Shown here: positions 11,214-22,898 of the stretch, piece after piece
How the letters are laid out: the number at the start of each line of letters is the position of its first letter
Numbering within the stretch: the stretch's first letter is position 1
From: Adenophora triphylla var. japonica
Taxonomy: Eukaryota; Streptophyta; Magnoliopsida; Asterales; Campanulaceae
Assembly (NCBI GenBank): GCA_022495995.1
Contig: JAFEMH010000932.1
Span: 372,001-436,000, forward strand
Length of the DNA stretch: 64,000 nucleotides
Direction of reading: 5' to 3'
The notes under the pieces: model-generated
Told to the model about the DNA's origin: nothing
The model's input: the letters and a program-made list of their open reading frames with translations, nothing else
The model's database searches: none
Position numbers and translations under genes: made by a program

Positions 11214-14023
11214 ATGGCTAGATGTAAGAATTGTGTTAGGCAAATTAGGTATGGTCAGTGTCAGAGATCTGGGGGTATCTACTACTTGACTAGGGGCATT
11301 TTGGCGAGAATCCCACGAACTGACTTAGCACGTTGTTTAACTGTTAATAGAGTAGATCCCGCCATTATTGCCGCCATTGAAATTAGGGGTAGATGCTTCT
11401 TCCATGCCTCAGCCTCCATGTCTTAAAACATTTTTCACTTCTCGCGAACTTTGCGACCATCTTTGTCGCTTCTATGGATCTCCCATAGATTCTGACAGCT
11501 CTGACACTGACTTTCTTGCGGCGAGATCTTTAGTTAGTAGGACTCATTATAAACAAATTCTCTCTTCTTTTGATTCAGGCGAGATGTCACACTCTGGAGC
11601 CCCCAGCACTTCAGCTCATACTGGCGGGAATTTAACCTTGACCAATAACCCTACTTCTGATGCAGCGGAAACTAGCTCCTCCCAAAATTCTTACATCACC
11701 CCCTACCATACCAAATACCATATAGATCATCTAAACTACCATATAGCTGAATATAATGGCGAGATGGCTCTTTTCGCCATTCGACATAGATAGGGCGGGA
11801 TTGTCGTATTCCCGTCCCAACTAGAAGTAGGCCTTAGGATTCCCATTGATCCCTTCATTTCCCTAGTTCTATTCAAAGCTCAAGCAGCCATAGCCGAGGT
11901 TCACCCCAATGCAATTAAGGCGATAACTTGCTTCATAGTTATTTGTTGCGCCATCAGGCGAGAACCCACAACTCACCTTCTTATGGATCTTTTCACTGGC
12001 TATCAACAGCACAACAAAGATACCAATGAGATTAGGGTGTCGCTCCAATACAAGCGACCAAAAATCCTAACCCCCCTTCCTTCCAAAGTTCATAATTGGC
12101 AAAATGACCATCTGTTCATTATTTCCCGCGTTGGCTGGGCTCTTCCCACATACTTGCAAGGAATCCATCCCAAAATTGACAAAAAATGGGCTCTGGATGA
12201 GGACGAAAAATGCCTTAAACGGCAGTTCCTTCATATTCTCGCTGATGCCTCCAGCACAGCCGATCCTCCCCCCGCCTTATTTTCTTGCCAACAGATAGTC
12301 GCTGACCATTCCCTTCTTAGCCAAGTAGGGATGTCATATAACTTCCCGCCTATGCCCCCACGTGTTGCCATAGTCCATACCGAATCTTGGCCTGGATGGG
12401 AACTTCACACAGGCTACAAATTCAGTTCGGAATGCACGGTTTGCGGGAATGGCCAGAACATGTGTCCCGTGATGCAGAGAGTACAACGTATGGTTCCCGC
12501 AAATTCTTTCTTTCTCTTATTTACAACTAAACTTTTTATTGTCTCTAACATTCTCTCTTTTCTTGCAGTGCATAGAACCATGAACATGAATCAGAAACGA
12601 TTGGCCCAAGGCAATTCCGAACAGCAAACCAAGCGACTAGCTATGGCAAGGAATGCCAGTCTGATGGCTCAACCAGCTGATATCGTCGTTCCTATCTCAC
12701 CAACTGGCGTAGATGAAAGAATCATTACGAAGGTTCTCGCAAGAGAGCTCCCCCTACTACTCCCCGCCAACAGAAACGACAACGTTCAGCGGTCTCTGCC
12801 CCATCTCAAGGAAGCCAACCTGAGGCCTTGCACTTGGAAGATGAAATGGAGAATGAAGAGGATCCCATTGATGTTGACGAAGATGATCATCTCGACGATC
12901 AAAACGCAGAAACTGAGGGGATCAAGACAGAAAATACTGCGGGAACTGACCTCCTGCCCCCTTCTTCTCAAACCAACGAAACAGCTCCTAATGCTTCTCC
13001 CACTAAACCATCAACTTCTCGCTCTACACCCCTTCGCAGAGCCAGTTGGCTGGAAGAGGGTATTCAAATTCCCGCGGATGAAGCAGGCATGGGGATTCTC
13101 TGCTAGGAGGCCAACAACATTCCCACTCTCAAGGGACTTATAACTGAAAGGCTGTAGCTTGTCTCCTGCTTGCTGGGCTCTACTGCCTTAAGACGATCCA
13201 GCGACGCTGAGCAGGTCGCTTATGTCGAAGGGGAAGATCCCGCGCATTCTGCTTACCACGCGGGAATCCAGCTTTCACTGGTATGACATATTTCTTTTTT
13301 TCGCTTTCATTTTAATTTCTAAATTTTTCTCAATGCTTTATTGTTGCTTTTATCATGCAGGTCAGCAGCACAGTTTTGGGCCTTAGCAAGAAATGCACTA
13401 CCTTGGAGGTGGATCTTACTCGGGCTGAGCATGAGAGAGATGTCTATAAAAGGCGGGTGTCCAGGCGGGATGAAACGATCAAGGATTTACAAAATCAGAA
13501 GATCAAGGCAGATACAGATCTGGAGGCGGAGGTTGCGGCGAGAAATGCATACAAGGAAGAAATGGAAAAGAAGTACCAAGATACGGAGGACAAGCTCGCC
13601 GATCTTGCCGCCGAGAATCAACGGCTTAGGGATGACTGCTTTGTCAAAGCCAACCAAGTCACCAAGCTTAAAAATGATCTCACCGAAGCTAAAAACAAAG
13701 CTGAAACTGATGAAATGGATGCATTCGACAATGCAATCCTGCATACACTCAGGACTATCGCCACAGATGCTGATCCCGCCATTACCCCCGCCAAATTAGC
13801 CAAATGGGGTTCAAAAACTATCTTCAGTGATCATAGCCGCAAGGGACATGCCCTTGTCCCTTTCAGTGAGGAAGAGCTGACCCAGCTAGCGGCGGAGGAT
13901 GCTGTTCTTGGCAAGGCTCCTTGGCCTATTCCCGCCATCCGTTCTGACAACGTGGTTCCCGCCTGGTTCGATCTGTCTCAGAAGAACAAGGATGCTCTTA
14001 ATGCCGCCTATAATGGCAATTGA
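11214..14023 (+). pseudogene. Antisense gene of the gypsy element, Transposase_28-like, three exons
   Basis: The start is taken at ATG 11214 (MARCKNCVRQIRYGQC). Exon 1 to 12487 contains ELCDHLCRFYGSPIDSDSS, then VVFPSQLEVGLRIPIDPF and WQNDHLFIISRVGWALP, the pattern of the plant 'putative gypsy type transposon' (Transposase_28) domain. Intron 12488-12568 is GT...TTGCAG and pyrimidine-rich. Exon 2 (12569-13280) is acidic and low-complexity. Intron 13281-13360 is GTATGACA...CATGCAG. Exon 3 (13361-14023) is a coiled coil (LSKKCTTLEVDLTRAEHERD, LADLAAENQRLRDD) with a C-terminus ending AAYNGN. A frameshift near 11.39 kb, a TAG at 11791-11793 and a shift near 12.78 kb break it. The molecular function of this family is unknown. 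It runs opposite to gag-pro. Confidence 0.68.
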
Positions 14024-14740
14024 TCTTACCTTATGCTTGTACTTTCATGCCAACAACTTTAATTTTAACTTGGGTTTGTCACAAACAATTTACTTTATGT
14101 TTTCTTTTCATGTCTCGCACTCATTATTTGTCGCAAACAATTTCTACTTTTAATTTCGCTGGAGGGCATTCGTGCCCAAACAACTTGTAACTACTTTTGT
14201 TGCTTTGTTGCGACATTTTATCTTATGCTTTGCTTTATCATTTGATTCTCGCCTTTGTGAGCGTTTGAATTTTTCTTCGCTTTGCGATTCATAACTTGCT
14301 TTAACATATTCCCACTTATCTAAAATTCTAACTTTTGCATGTCGCCTATCTTACTTTTTCGACAATTTTACTTTTGCTTTGATAGTTTATCAAAGATTGA
14401 CCTTAATCATCTTATCTCTATATACATACTACTCCCTTCAAAAAAGTGAGGCTTGTCTTTAGGCATCCTCACTCCTTAGTTATGATTCTCGCCACTCCCT
14501 TTTACTAAACTTTGTGATAACTTTTGATACGTCACATACACACATATTGCAAGCTTGGCGACAATTCACACTTTATAATCCCTCTGCGACAAAATACATC
14601 CTGATACTTGATACATATCGCCTCTACGCCAAGCTTCATACTTGATACTTATCGCCTCTGCGATAAGCTTCATACTGGATACTTATTGCCTCTGCGACAA
14701 GCTTATTCTTGACCACAATCTTTATTCCCATTTTGCTCCA
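14024..14740. other. Untranslated spacer after the antisense gene
   Basis: T-rich sequence with no supported gene. Between 14560 and 14710 a short phrase (CTTGATAC-TATCGCCTCTGCGA-AAGCTT) recurs about four times as an imperfect repeat of about 40 bp. Confidence 0.5.
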
Positions 14741-14992
14741 GGCGCCTGGGTCCCTCCCCAGGTCGTCGCGCCTGGGTCCCTCCCCAGGTCACAAAGTTCT
14801 TCAAGCTTTAGCGGCAATCTCTACTTGCCTCCATCTTCAAGCTTTGGCGGCAATCTCTACCTGCCTCCATCTTCAAGCTTTGGTGGTAATCTCTACTTGC
14901 CTCCATCTTCAAACTTTGGCAGCAATCTCTACTTGCCTCCATCTTCAAACTTTTGCGGCAATCTCTACTTGCCTCCATCTTCAAGCTTTAGC
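14741..14992. repeat. Tandem arrays: 22-24-bp pair and 36-bp unit x5
   Basis: GCGCCTGGGTCCCTCCCCAGG occurs twice at 14741-14790. Next, a 36-bp unit starting CTTCAAGCTTTGGCGGCAAT begins at 14799, 14835, 14871, 14907 and 14943, with a partial sixth at 14979. The unit length is a multiple of three, which opens reading frames on the + strand; I regard these as by-products. The array sits between the protease and the antisense gene, that is, in the 3' untranslated part of the sense element. Confidence 0.92.
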
Positions 14993-15164
14993 TCTTTTCG
15001 CCAAATCATGCACAATTCTCGATTCTCTTTCTCTTCTTTCCCTTGGCAACAATTACCTTCTTGGGATCAGCAAAAGCGTTCCCAGTAGGCCGCCCCTGTG
15101 GATCCTCCACCTCAATAGTTTCACAGTCATCATCAAACTCATCCATAAACTCTTCAACATCCTC

Positions 15165-16304
15165 CTAGACAACTTCTTCAATCCTTGGCTCATCCATATG
15201 CAAAAGCTTCACAACTCTCGCATAGCTTAAATTATGGGTCACATTCACTACTTCCATTACAAAATTGTTCTCGCAATCGTCATCCCGCTCAGTCCTATCA
15301 GACTCGAATTCCCGCAACTTTGCCACGCCAATTTCCTGCTCAGGAGCACTGTCCTCAGGTTCTCGCCCCACAACCACTTCATTCACAGATTCTCGCTCAA
15401 CAAGCACACCAGATTCCCGCTCTTCCATCACCTTAATTTTCCGTATATCTTCAATCCCAACTGTCACCAACTCTGGAATCTCCCTGGCCACTGCAACTAC
15501 CATAGTTGTGCCACTCCTCATACTATCTGTCACAATCCAATCAACATCATCTTCTTCAACCTCCGCAATCTCAACCACATTTATCCTCAACGGGCGGGAA
15601 TCGGACTTAGTAGTCATCGAGCATGTACTTTCCGCCTTTGCCTTTTGCATCTCTTTCTTTTTTCTTATTACTGTGATCACCTCGCTCTTTAAACATCCTA
15701 TCTTATTGGGAGTAGGATACTTCACCCTCTGGTGGGGAATAGACAGCACCATTTCAAAGCTTAACATGAATGGAATTCCCACTATTGCATTGAAAGGGGA
15801 AACGAGATCAATCACCATGAACTCAATGTTCTCGCTTCTCGCCAATCTCCACATCCAACATAATTGTCCCCTTCACCCTGACTGCGTGATTGGTAAAACC
15901 TTCCAAATATCCCTTATAGAGCACCAAATTAGCCTCCGTATAGTTCATTCTTTTAAAAGCATCATAATACAACACATTCCTGCTCGCTCCAGAATCCACC
16001 ATGACTCGCTGCACTATGTTGTTACCTGGATACATCTTGATAATAATAGGCTGATTCCCATGGCCTTTAGTAACAGCCAATTCTCGCCTGGAGAAACTGA
16101 TTACCCTATCTTGGCTGGCGGGAAATTGAGGAACATCAAAGGTATGCGACAAAGTCATGATTTGATTGCTCAGTTGTGCCACGCTGGGCAACGGGTCATG
16201 AATCACATATACCATATTTCTCTCTGGCCTTCGCTGATCATCCCACCCAACGTTCTCTTCCAAATATTCCTTCAAACCACCCCTATCAATCTGCCCCTGA
16301 ATCA
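15165..16304 (-). pseudogene. gypsy protease region and downstream linker
   Basis: The - strand reads MIQGQIDRGGLKEYLEEN, then IIIKMYPGNNIVQRVMVDSGASRNVLYYD, with the aspartic protease triad D-S-G intact (near 15.99 kb). The FNAIVGIPFML segment follows, like the plant gypsy motif before RT. A frameshift near 15.84 kb joins the two blocks. The region then continues as a charged linker (EVEEDDVDW, ERESGVLVERESVNE) and stops near 15165. Where RT should start there is no RT motif in any frame. The protease would cleave Gag. Confidence 0.78.
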
Positions 16305-18179
16305 CTCATCTCAAATTATAACAATCATCAGTTTTATGCCCCCTATCTTTGTGGTACTCACAATAGCTGCTTTTGTCCCTAGCTCCCTCAGTTCCTTCCT
16401 TGATGGTAAACGTCTCAGGTAGATTCACCCTCTTCAAAATATCGCTAATTGGAGTGTTCAATCTGCTGTATTTGATGATTCTCCTTGGCTGATCACTTTG
16501 GCCACCACCACGGCCGCTCTACCATGGCCTGCCTGACCTCCGCCCCGATTGCCGCCAGATCCCCTCCTGTCATCTCGCACTACTTCCACCCTTTCCTTTA
16601 CGACTTTCTTTGACACTGAACTTGCCGCATGAGTCCCTTTCACCTCCTGGTCCTTCGCACCACCACAAAATCCCCTAACTCTCTCATACAACTCCCCCGT
16701 AGTCCTTGGTAATCTCATACCCAACTCTTGCTTAAAATGACCTGGCTGCAAACTAGTATTGTACAACATAATTATCTCGCCTTGGCCAATATCAGCAATT
16801 TGATTTGCCACGCCCATGAACCTGTCTGTAAAGCTTGCAACCCCCTCTCCCTCTTTCTGCTTGATGCTGCACAACTCTGTCTTCTGCACTGGCTGCGACC
16901 CGGATGCACTAAATCTCGCTAAGAACTTCTCCTTAAAATCCTGATAACCAGTTATAGATTCTTCGAGCTGCGCCAAAAACCACTCCAAAGCGTGATCCGC
17001 CAAAGTGCTCACCAAAGCTCGACATAAAATTGCCTCATTCTCAGTCAACAGAGACATTGTCGCCTCAAACCCACCTACATGGGTTATCACTCTAGAATTT
17101 CCAGAGTAGCTTGACAAATTAGGCATGTAGAAACTTGGATCTGGGGCGACACTCTTGATGCACTTAACAAATGGGGCTAGAAAAGATTTCTTCTCTTCAA
17201 CCTTCTTTGTTCCCTCCTGTAACTCCTTTATCTTCTTGGCCATCTCTGCCATCTCGCTCTTCCATTTCTCCTCTTCCTCTTTCTTCGCTTTTTCCACCTC
17301 GGCAGCCTTAGCCAACTCCGCGGCTTTCAAGGCTTCAACGGCTTTCTCGGCTTCCGCCGCTTTCGCAGCATTAGCGTTTCTCCTTTCCTTTTCCTTCTCG
17401 TACTCCCTATCCTTCCTTTTTTGTCGCTTCCGCTCCCTATCTCGCGGTGACTCTTCATCTCGATGTCGCCTATCAGAATGTCGCGATGAATGCGACCTCT
17501 CCTCAGCATGCTTGGATCAACTGGGTACATACTCCTTATCAAACGTTGAACCACTACCTGACTCGTCACTTTCATACTCAAAGAAATAAGATTGCTACCT
17601 GGAGTTGCCAGATTTATGATATATCTTCTTCCTCTTTCTTCTTCCCGCTTCCACACCATCAGCCTTTCTCTGAACACCAGCCCCTTCGGATCTCGCCTTA
17701 TCCTGATCTCGCTTGCGCTCCTTTGTCTTATCCTTAGGCGGAGGCATGTCCCTCGCCCGCCTCGGCTCATTAGCTACACTCATGCTGGCTTCTCGCCCTT
17801 CGGCTGGGCCCTTTCCCATCTCGCCGGCCAACAACTCCTGAGGAATATGGGAAGGCTCCATATTCATTTCCCTCAACTGCTGGTTATTTGCAAGAACTCT
17901 CAGCAACATTACATTATCTGCCCTCAACCTATCCGCCTTAGCTCTCGCTTCAGCGCCCTTCGATGGGGCGGGAATTTGCCCTTCAGCCACTGCCTTGGCT
18001 TTCTCAATTCTCTCCCTTTCATCCCGCGATCTAGCTTGCCGGATGCTAGAGTCCGTCCTAGAAGTATGCAGATCCAAATCCCTTTCAGATCCTCCACCCC
18101 CACGGGTTTCCTTGGCATTCGGGGTTGCCAACGTCAAATTTTGAGCGGCCTTCGAATGGGTGGCTTTCTCTTGACCCAT
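16304..18179 (-). pseudogene. gag: gypsy gag with CCHC-like knuckle
   Basis: The likely start is the ATG at 18179 (MGQEKATHSKAAQ). The N-terminal ~190 codons are charged and low-complexity; the frame is lost near 17.6 kb and regained near 17.33 kb. A helical AELAKAAEVEKAKKEEEEKW stretch follows. The retrotransposon gag core is clear: FYMPNLSSYSG, CRALVSTLADHALEWF, FKEKFLARFSAS and FTDRFMGVANQI. After a further break the knuckle-like CEYHKDRGHKTDDC lies at about 16310-16360, just before a TGA that separates it from protease. That C-x-x-H...GH...DC form is usual in plant Tat/Athila-type gag. Confidence 0.85.
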
Positions 18180-18631
18180 TTCGACAACTCGCAGACAGAC
18201 AAATAGGTATTCCAAACAGCAACTCCACGCCAAACAACACCTTTACAAACAGAAAACAACAATTCTGACAGCCTTACAAACAACCCTTCTGACAATAATG
18301 TCTCCTTTACACAAACTAAAACTACACCAAAAACTTCAAACAGATTCAAACTACCAGAAAACACCAATACTGACAGCCACTAAACACGGCTTCTGACAAT
18401 GACCCCCTTTATATGAACTACAAATCCACCCCAAACTTCAAGCCAAACGAATTTACACCAGCAGGAAACTCGACAAGAATAAAGAATAAAGAATAAAGAA
18501 TAAAGAATCGACAAAAGAGATTTTCTGGGCTCCACCCAAGAACATGAACAGTATACCACCTTCAAACTCACCACCAAACAGCCACCAACAACCTCCAAAC
18601 TCCACCGAACCACGCAAAGAAGGACGTTCAG

Positions 18632-18649
18632 GTCCCGACAACGGAACCA
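18632..18649 (-). other. Primer binding site of the gag-pro element
   Basis: The - strand TGGTTCCGTTGTCGGGAC resembles the gypsy PBS TGGCGCCGTTGCCGGGGA with a few changes. It lies 2 nt after the LTR end. Confidence 0.65.
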
Positions 18650-18651
18650 AC

Positions 18652-19328
18652 TGATGCTACACAACCAAATGTGTTCCACATGAACTGAAGCTAACAGCAA
18701 GAATGGCGGATACTCCGGCTGGTCCTCCTCTAAGTGGTCAACTGCTTTACCTACACACAAGTAGACAAGTGAACTAAGACGGGGGTGGCTCCGACAAAAC
18801 CCTTTCGGCGTGAGAATAAGTGACTTGTGGTAAGGAAAATGGTTAACAATGGCAACTTAGAGAGAGAAAGAGTCTTAGAGAGAGTGAGAGAGACTTACAA
18901 ATAGTGTTTCCTGTGAGGCTTTTATACCACCATGCAGCATGTGCCTTGCACATGCTGTACACGTGTCGATCATCCAAGGCAATAGGCCAGCCACCCCACA
19001 GTTAGTGGGAAATCACTGTTCACCTTCTCACATCACACTGTTTTTTCCGTCGCTAAATGACCTGTTTCTGGTAGTGATACTTGTCGCCTAGTGGTTCTAC
19101 TCGTCATACCTCTAACTGCCACGAATACTTCTTGCATACTACCTATTCTCACACTTCGACTCATTCTTATCGCCTACATAGTTCTCGCCAATCAAAGAGG
19201 GGTTATCTTTATCATTCATTTTATACACCATTGCTACACCCTTGACATACATGGCCCATCCTGGCCCACCTGGCCCATTAAGCCCAATATACTGTTCAAG
19301 CCCAAATATATATTTCACAATCACATCA
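18652..19328 (-). repeat. 5' LTR of the gag-pro element (about 677 bp)
   Basis: On the - strand it begins TGATGTGATTGTG (19328) and ends at CA (18652), two bases before the PBS. TATAAAA-type boxes lie at 18920-18926 (in TGGTATAAAAGCC) and at about 19219-19225. The outer 111 bp match the left LTR remnant. Confidence 0.75.
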
Positions 19329-20058
19329 AAATTAGAAATGGTGGTTAGCTTGTGGTCATTGTATTTGTATTTTATAAATATTGTTTATTTATGTATTTGA
19401 ATCCCAATGTTGTGTGTCTACTTTACTTTGTCATCTAATGTTGCTTTAGGGTTTTGGCCAACAGACAAAATTTGTGGTAGACTTTACAGAAAGTAAAATA
19501 AGGGGAAAGTTGTTTTTTCAGCAGCAGTTGAAGTTGAAGTTAGGATTTAGTTGAGTCAACGGTCTTCAATTCTCAAGATATAAATATTGTTTATTTAAAG
19601 CATTTTTCAATGTTTTGACTTAAATAAACGGCGTCAACTCCATTTTACACTTTTTTCCATCCCACTTTTAGCCTTCCAAATATCAATTCAAATACTCACC
19701 GAACAAGCAACAAACCAATACCCTATCTCATTATTCAAGAGCAATGCTACGTGTATAAAACAAATTTATAATTTTTTTTTTTATACAAAATGAGGTAACA
19801 GTATTTTATTATATGTATCAATTGTGAACCTGCTATACTTTAAATAAAAACACCAATAAAATTATGATACATCATTTTGTGACAGTATTTTGTAACTTTA
19901 GTATTACCCTTAGTTCAAATATCTATCTTATTGACAAAACAACGATTTTCTATTAATTAAATCATAGAAATTTTTGGCATTTATGCCTTTTAAAGTGTGT
20001 AAAGTGTAGGACGTGATTTATACCTATGATATGAGTAGCAGTTTGTTGCTATCATCAC
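19329..20058. other. Spacer, no gene seen
   Basis: AT-rich intergenic sequence between the gag-pro element and a TRIM-like fragment. No coding sequence or element terminus was recognised. Confidence 0.5.
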
Positions 20059-20306
20059 TGTTAGAGATATTATTTTACATTGAGAATTGACAAATTTTGT
20101 CTATGACATATAAAGATTCGGGGTCACTTCCTTTGACACCAATTGGTTTTAAGGTGGAACCTCAGACTTTAAGATGATATCAGAGCTGGTCCTTACACGT
20201 GCAGACCCAACGGCCCACGATGTTACTCCACGTCACCCGATTAATAAGTCCATGTTCCACTCCCCTTGACACCAATTAATTTTAAGGTGAAACCTCAGAC
20301 TTTAAG
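20059..20306 (+). mobile_element. TRIM-like LTR fragment
   Basis: TGTTAGAGATATTATTTTAC starts a possible short LTR ending near 20176, followed at once by TGATATCAGAGC, close to the tRNA-Met PBS TGGTATCAGAGC. The LTR's last ~42 bp (TTGACACCAATT-TTTTAAGGTG-AACCTCAGACTTTAAG) recur at 20264-20306. Two LTR ends separated by less than 100 bp with a PBS and no coding region is the plan of a terminal-repeat retrotransposon in miniature. The second LTR is truncated. Confidence 0.45.
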
Positions 20307-20380
20307 AATCCCAAAAATACAGATTGCATACTTAGTGTCCGCCTACTCCAGGACGTGTCCATTTTATAAATCGGACCGGC

Positions 20381-22123
20381 TGTGACGATACGGGAAAAAA
20401 ATTCGGCTTTTGCGTTTCTTTGAAAAACCAAATAAAACCGGAAAAAACGGAGTCGCCACGCCATTTTAATTTTGAAGGGCAAAACTTTGAAAAAAGCCCG
20501 AGATCAGAGATTTAGGTTCGGAGGTCATGTTACGCGTCGGGAAGGACGTTAGTGTGCACCCGACGCGCCTCGTAAAAACGAGTCTTCCAAGCTGAAAATC
20601 ATTTGTGTGTGTGTGTGTGTGTGTGTGTTTTGGCCAAAATAAGTTGAAACTGGAAAAAGTAAAAATTGGGATGTCTTTTTAAGACTTTAAACTGATCCCA
20701 TGATTTTTTGGAGAATTTTTGGTTTGAGATTTGGTACTCAAAAAACCTTTTGAAGTTGAGAAGTCACTTCTGCCAGAAGAAAATGGCAGCAGACACCTGA
20801 TTTTGAAATGGATTCAAGGGTCCTAAAACTTCATAATCTGGATGAACTCAGAGAATGAGAGTTTCTCTAGACTCCTTGAATAAACTTTGTGTGAAAGAAA
20901 TTTCCATTTTGGAGAAGATTTGAGGGGTCAAAACCTTCTGGAAACCTCAGATATGAGATCTGGATTCCCAGAAGCTGATGAACTAGCCTCTGAAAGAAAA
21001 ATTGAAAAGAGGAGTTTTACTCACCCAAAAAATAAGATAAAAATATGTATGGAAAGATCTGGATGTTGGCTACAAAAAGTGTTTTGTAGTCAACACCAAA
21101 TTCCAAGTTCATCTGTGTCCAAAAATTAAGACCATGGACTGAGGTCTGAGAAATTTGCTACTGGACAGCAACTTCTCAAGAAAGAAAATATGATTTTAAG
21201 GGGGGTTTTGCATCCATGCTTGTCCCCATTTCCCTAGGTTTTGGTTAGTGCTCACTAGACATTTTAGTGGTGAATCAACTATACCAAACCATCCTTGGGG
21301 TACATTAGGACTAAGCATTTCATTTGCTTGGGGAGGGATTTTACCCTTTGAAATCAAGATTTAGTGCTTGAAAATGGTTTTTTAGGGTTTTGAAAGTGCA
21401 TTTTTGCAAGTAAGAAAGAAAAGCTTTGAAAATAATGTTGATCTTTGTAGAAGATCATCCATGGAGATGGTCTTCCATGGTGATCTTCTTAGATCTAGAG
21501 AAAAAAGATGAAGGAACTACATTTTGTAGTTAGAAGATGCATGCATGGATGAGATTTAGGGTTAGGAAGAAGAGGGTTTACCAATCTTCCTTGTGTTCTT
21601 GAGTGTTTGGCTTGAGTGTATGAGTGTTTAGGGCTTTAATATGAGAGTGAGTGGATGAGTATGAGTTGGGAAAGATTGAAAGAAAAAGGTGACAATTCTT
21701 GAGAATTCTCACCGTTTTCTCTCTATATTTCGCCGTAACTTCGTTGCTATTGTGTTCTTCCTCTTTATTTTTGTGACTCGGAGGGCTCAATTTATAGCCC
21801 TCCCGAAAATACAAACATGTCCGCGCGGATGGATCCGCCGCGTGCACTGTTCATTAAATTGCGTCTGTGCTTTGGACACAAGGAATAATCTTTTTCAAAA
21901 TTCAAATTGACCAAATGATTATGTTTCCAAAGATTGCTATATTTGGTTTTCTTCATTTGTTTTTCTTTTTAAGATTCTTTTTAAGGTTTAACCTTAAATA
22001 ACAATGCCCATTTTACCCTCACTTTGTTAGAAATGTTAGGATAGTTAGGAATTGTTAGAAATGTTATAACTTCCGTTAATTTTCTAACGAAAATTCTAAC
22101 AAGCTCAAATTGGAGCACTTACA
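20381..22123 (-). repeat. 3' LTR of the Ogre-like element
   Basis: On the - strand it begins TGTAAGTGCTCC (22123) and ends CGTATCGTCACA (20381). A (TG)n tract lies at about 20601-20628. On the - strand a TATAAA box sits at about 21790-21796 inside an inverted repeat (GGAGGGCT ... AGCCCTCC, 21780-21803), with the palindrome TCCGCGCGGA just upstream at 21820-21829. The 80-codon ORF seen in both LTRs is not regarded as a gene. Confidence 0.95.
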
Positions 22124-22137
22124 AGAGCCCCTCGGCG
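22124..22137 (-). other. Polypurine tract of the Ogre-like element
   Basis: The - strand CGCCGAGGGGCTCT lies immediately before the LTR start TGTAAGTGC. It confirms the - orientation together with the PBS at the other end. Confidence 0.7.
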
Positions 22138-22139
22138 AC

Positions 22140-22800
22140 GGCGCTTTCGAAGGAAGCGGGGTCGTCGATAAGAGTAAGGCTCCATATTTGGCGTGATGAT
22201 CGAGCGATCGGTGGCCGAACCTAGCGATAGGTTACCTACGTATCCCGAAGGGAATCAAGCCTGCCGTAGTTCGGGTCCCGACTCGGAGATGATGGCGTTT
22301 AGGTGCCTCGAACCCGATGAGCGAGTTCTACGCCGCTTTACTCGGAAAGAAACTCGCCGGGGATAAGAGATGACCATTTTTGGTCTCGATGGCTATCCGC
22401 TCCGTCGGGGATAGGAATGACCATTTTCGGTCTCGCCGGGGATGATTGCGATTTATCGCTTTCTAGTGATAGCGTCTTAGGTGCCTCGAACCTTGAAGAT
22501 GGCGTTTAGGTGCCTCGAACCTTGATGATGATGGCTTTTAGGTGCCTCGACCTTAATGATGATGGCTTTAGGCGCCTGACCTTAATGATGATGGCTTTTT
22601 AGGCGCCTGACCTTCGATGATGATGGCTTTTTAGGCGCCTGACCTTAATTTGAAATGGCCTTTCTGGTGGACTTTGTCTCGCCGAAGGATAGGGTGACCG
22701 TTTTGGTCGAGGGGCCGGACCTAATGATAGGCTACCTACGTATCCCTAGCTGGGAATCAAGCCCTTTCGTAGTTCGAAACTACTCGAGATTCCGTTGGCT
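22140..22800. repeat. Short repeat cluster next to the 3' LTR
   Basis: A unit of about 33 bp, GATGATGGCTTTTTAGGCGCC-TGACCTTAAT, is repeated about six times between 22462 and 22650. A separate phrase of about 55 bp (GATAGG-TACCTACGTATCCC...GGGAATCAAGCC...CGTAGTTCG) occurs at about 22227-22281 and again at 22723-22780. A third phrase (GGGGATA-G-ATGACCATTTT-GGTCTCG) recurs at 22356-22440. No coding signal. Confidence 0.85.
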
Positions 22801-22898
22801 TTGGGATTCCGTTAACTTTGTCAGGATTTCGTTAGCCTTTGCTGGGGAAATCGACGTATTCGTCCTGGGAAATCGGTCTTACGCTTGATCGCCATGAT

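Noticed and set aside
14642..15230. ORFs with NLYLPPSSSFGG repeats on the + strand
   Set aside because: Produced by the 36-bp DNA repeat, overlapping the protease linker on the other strand. No domain.
15265..16422. 385-codon + strand ORF
   Set aside because: A mirror of the gypsy protease region on the - strand, whose D-S-G motif and context are clear.
20887..21129. 80-codon ORF, identical at 38254-38496
   Set aside because: It lies inside the two LTRs of the same element and runs against its transcription. Identity only reflects LTR identity.
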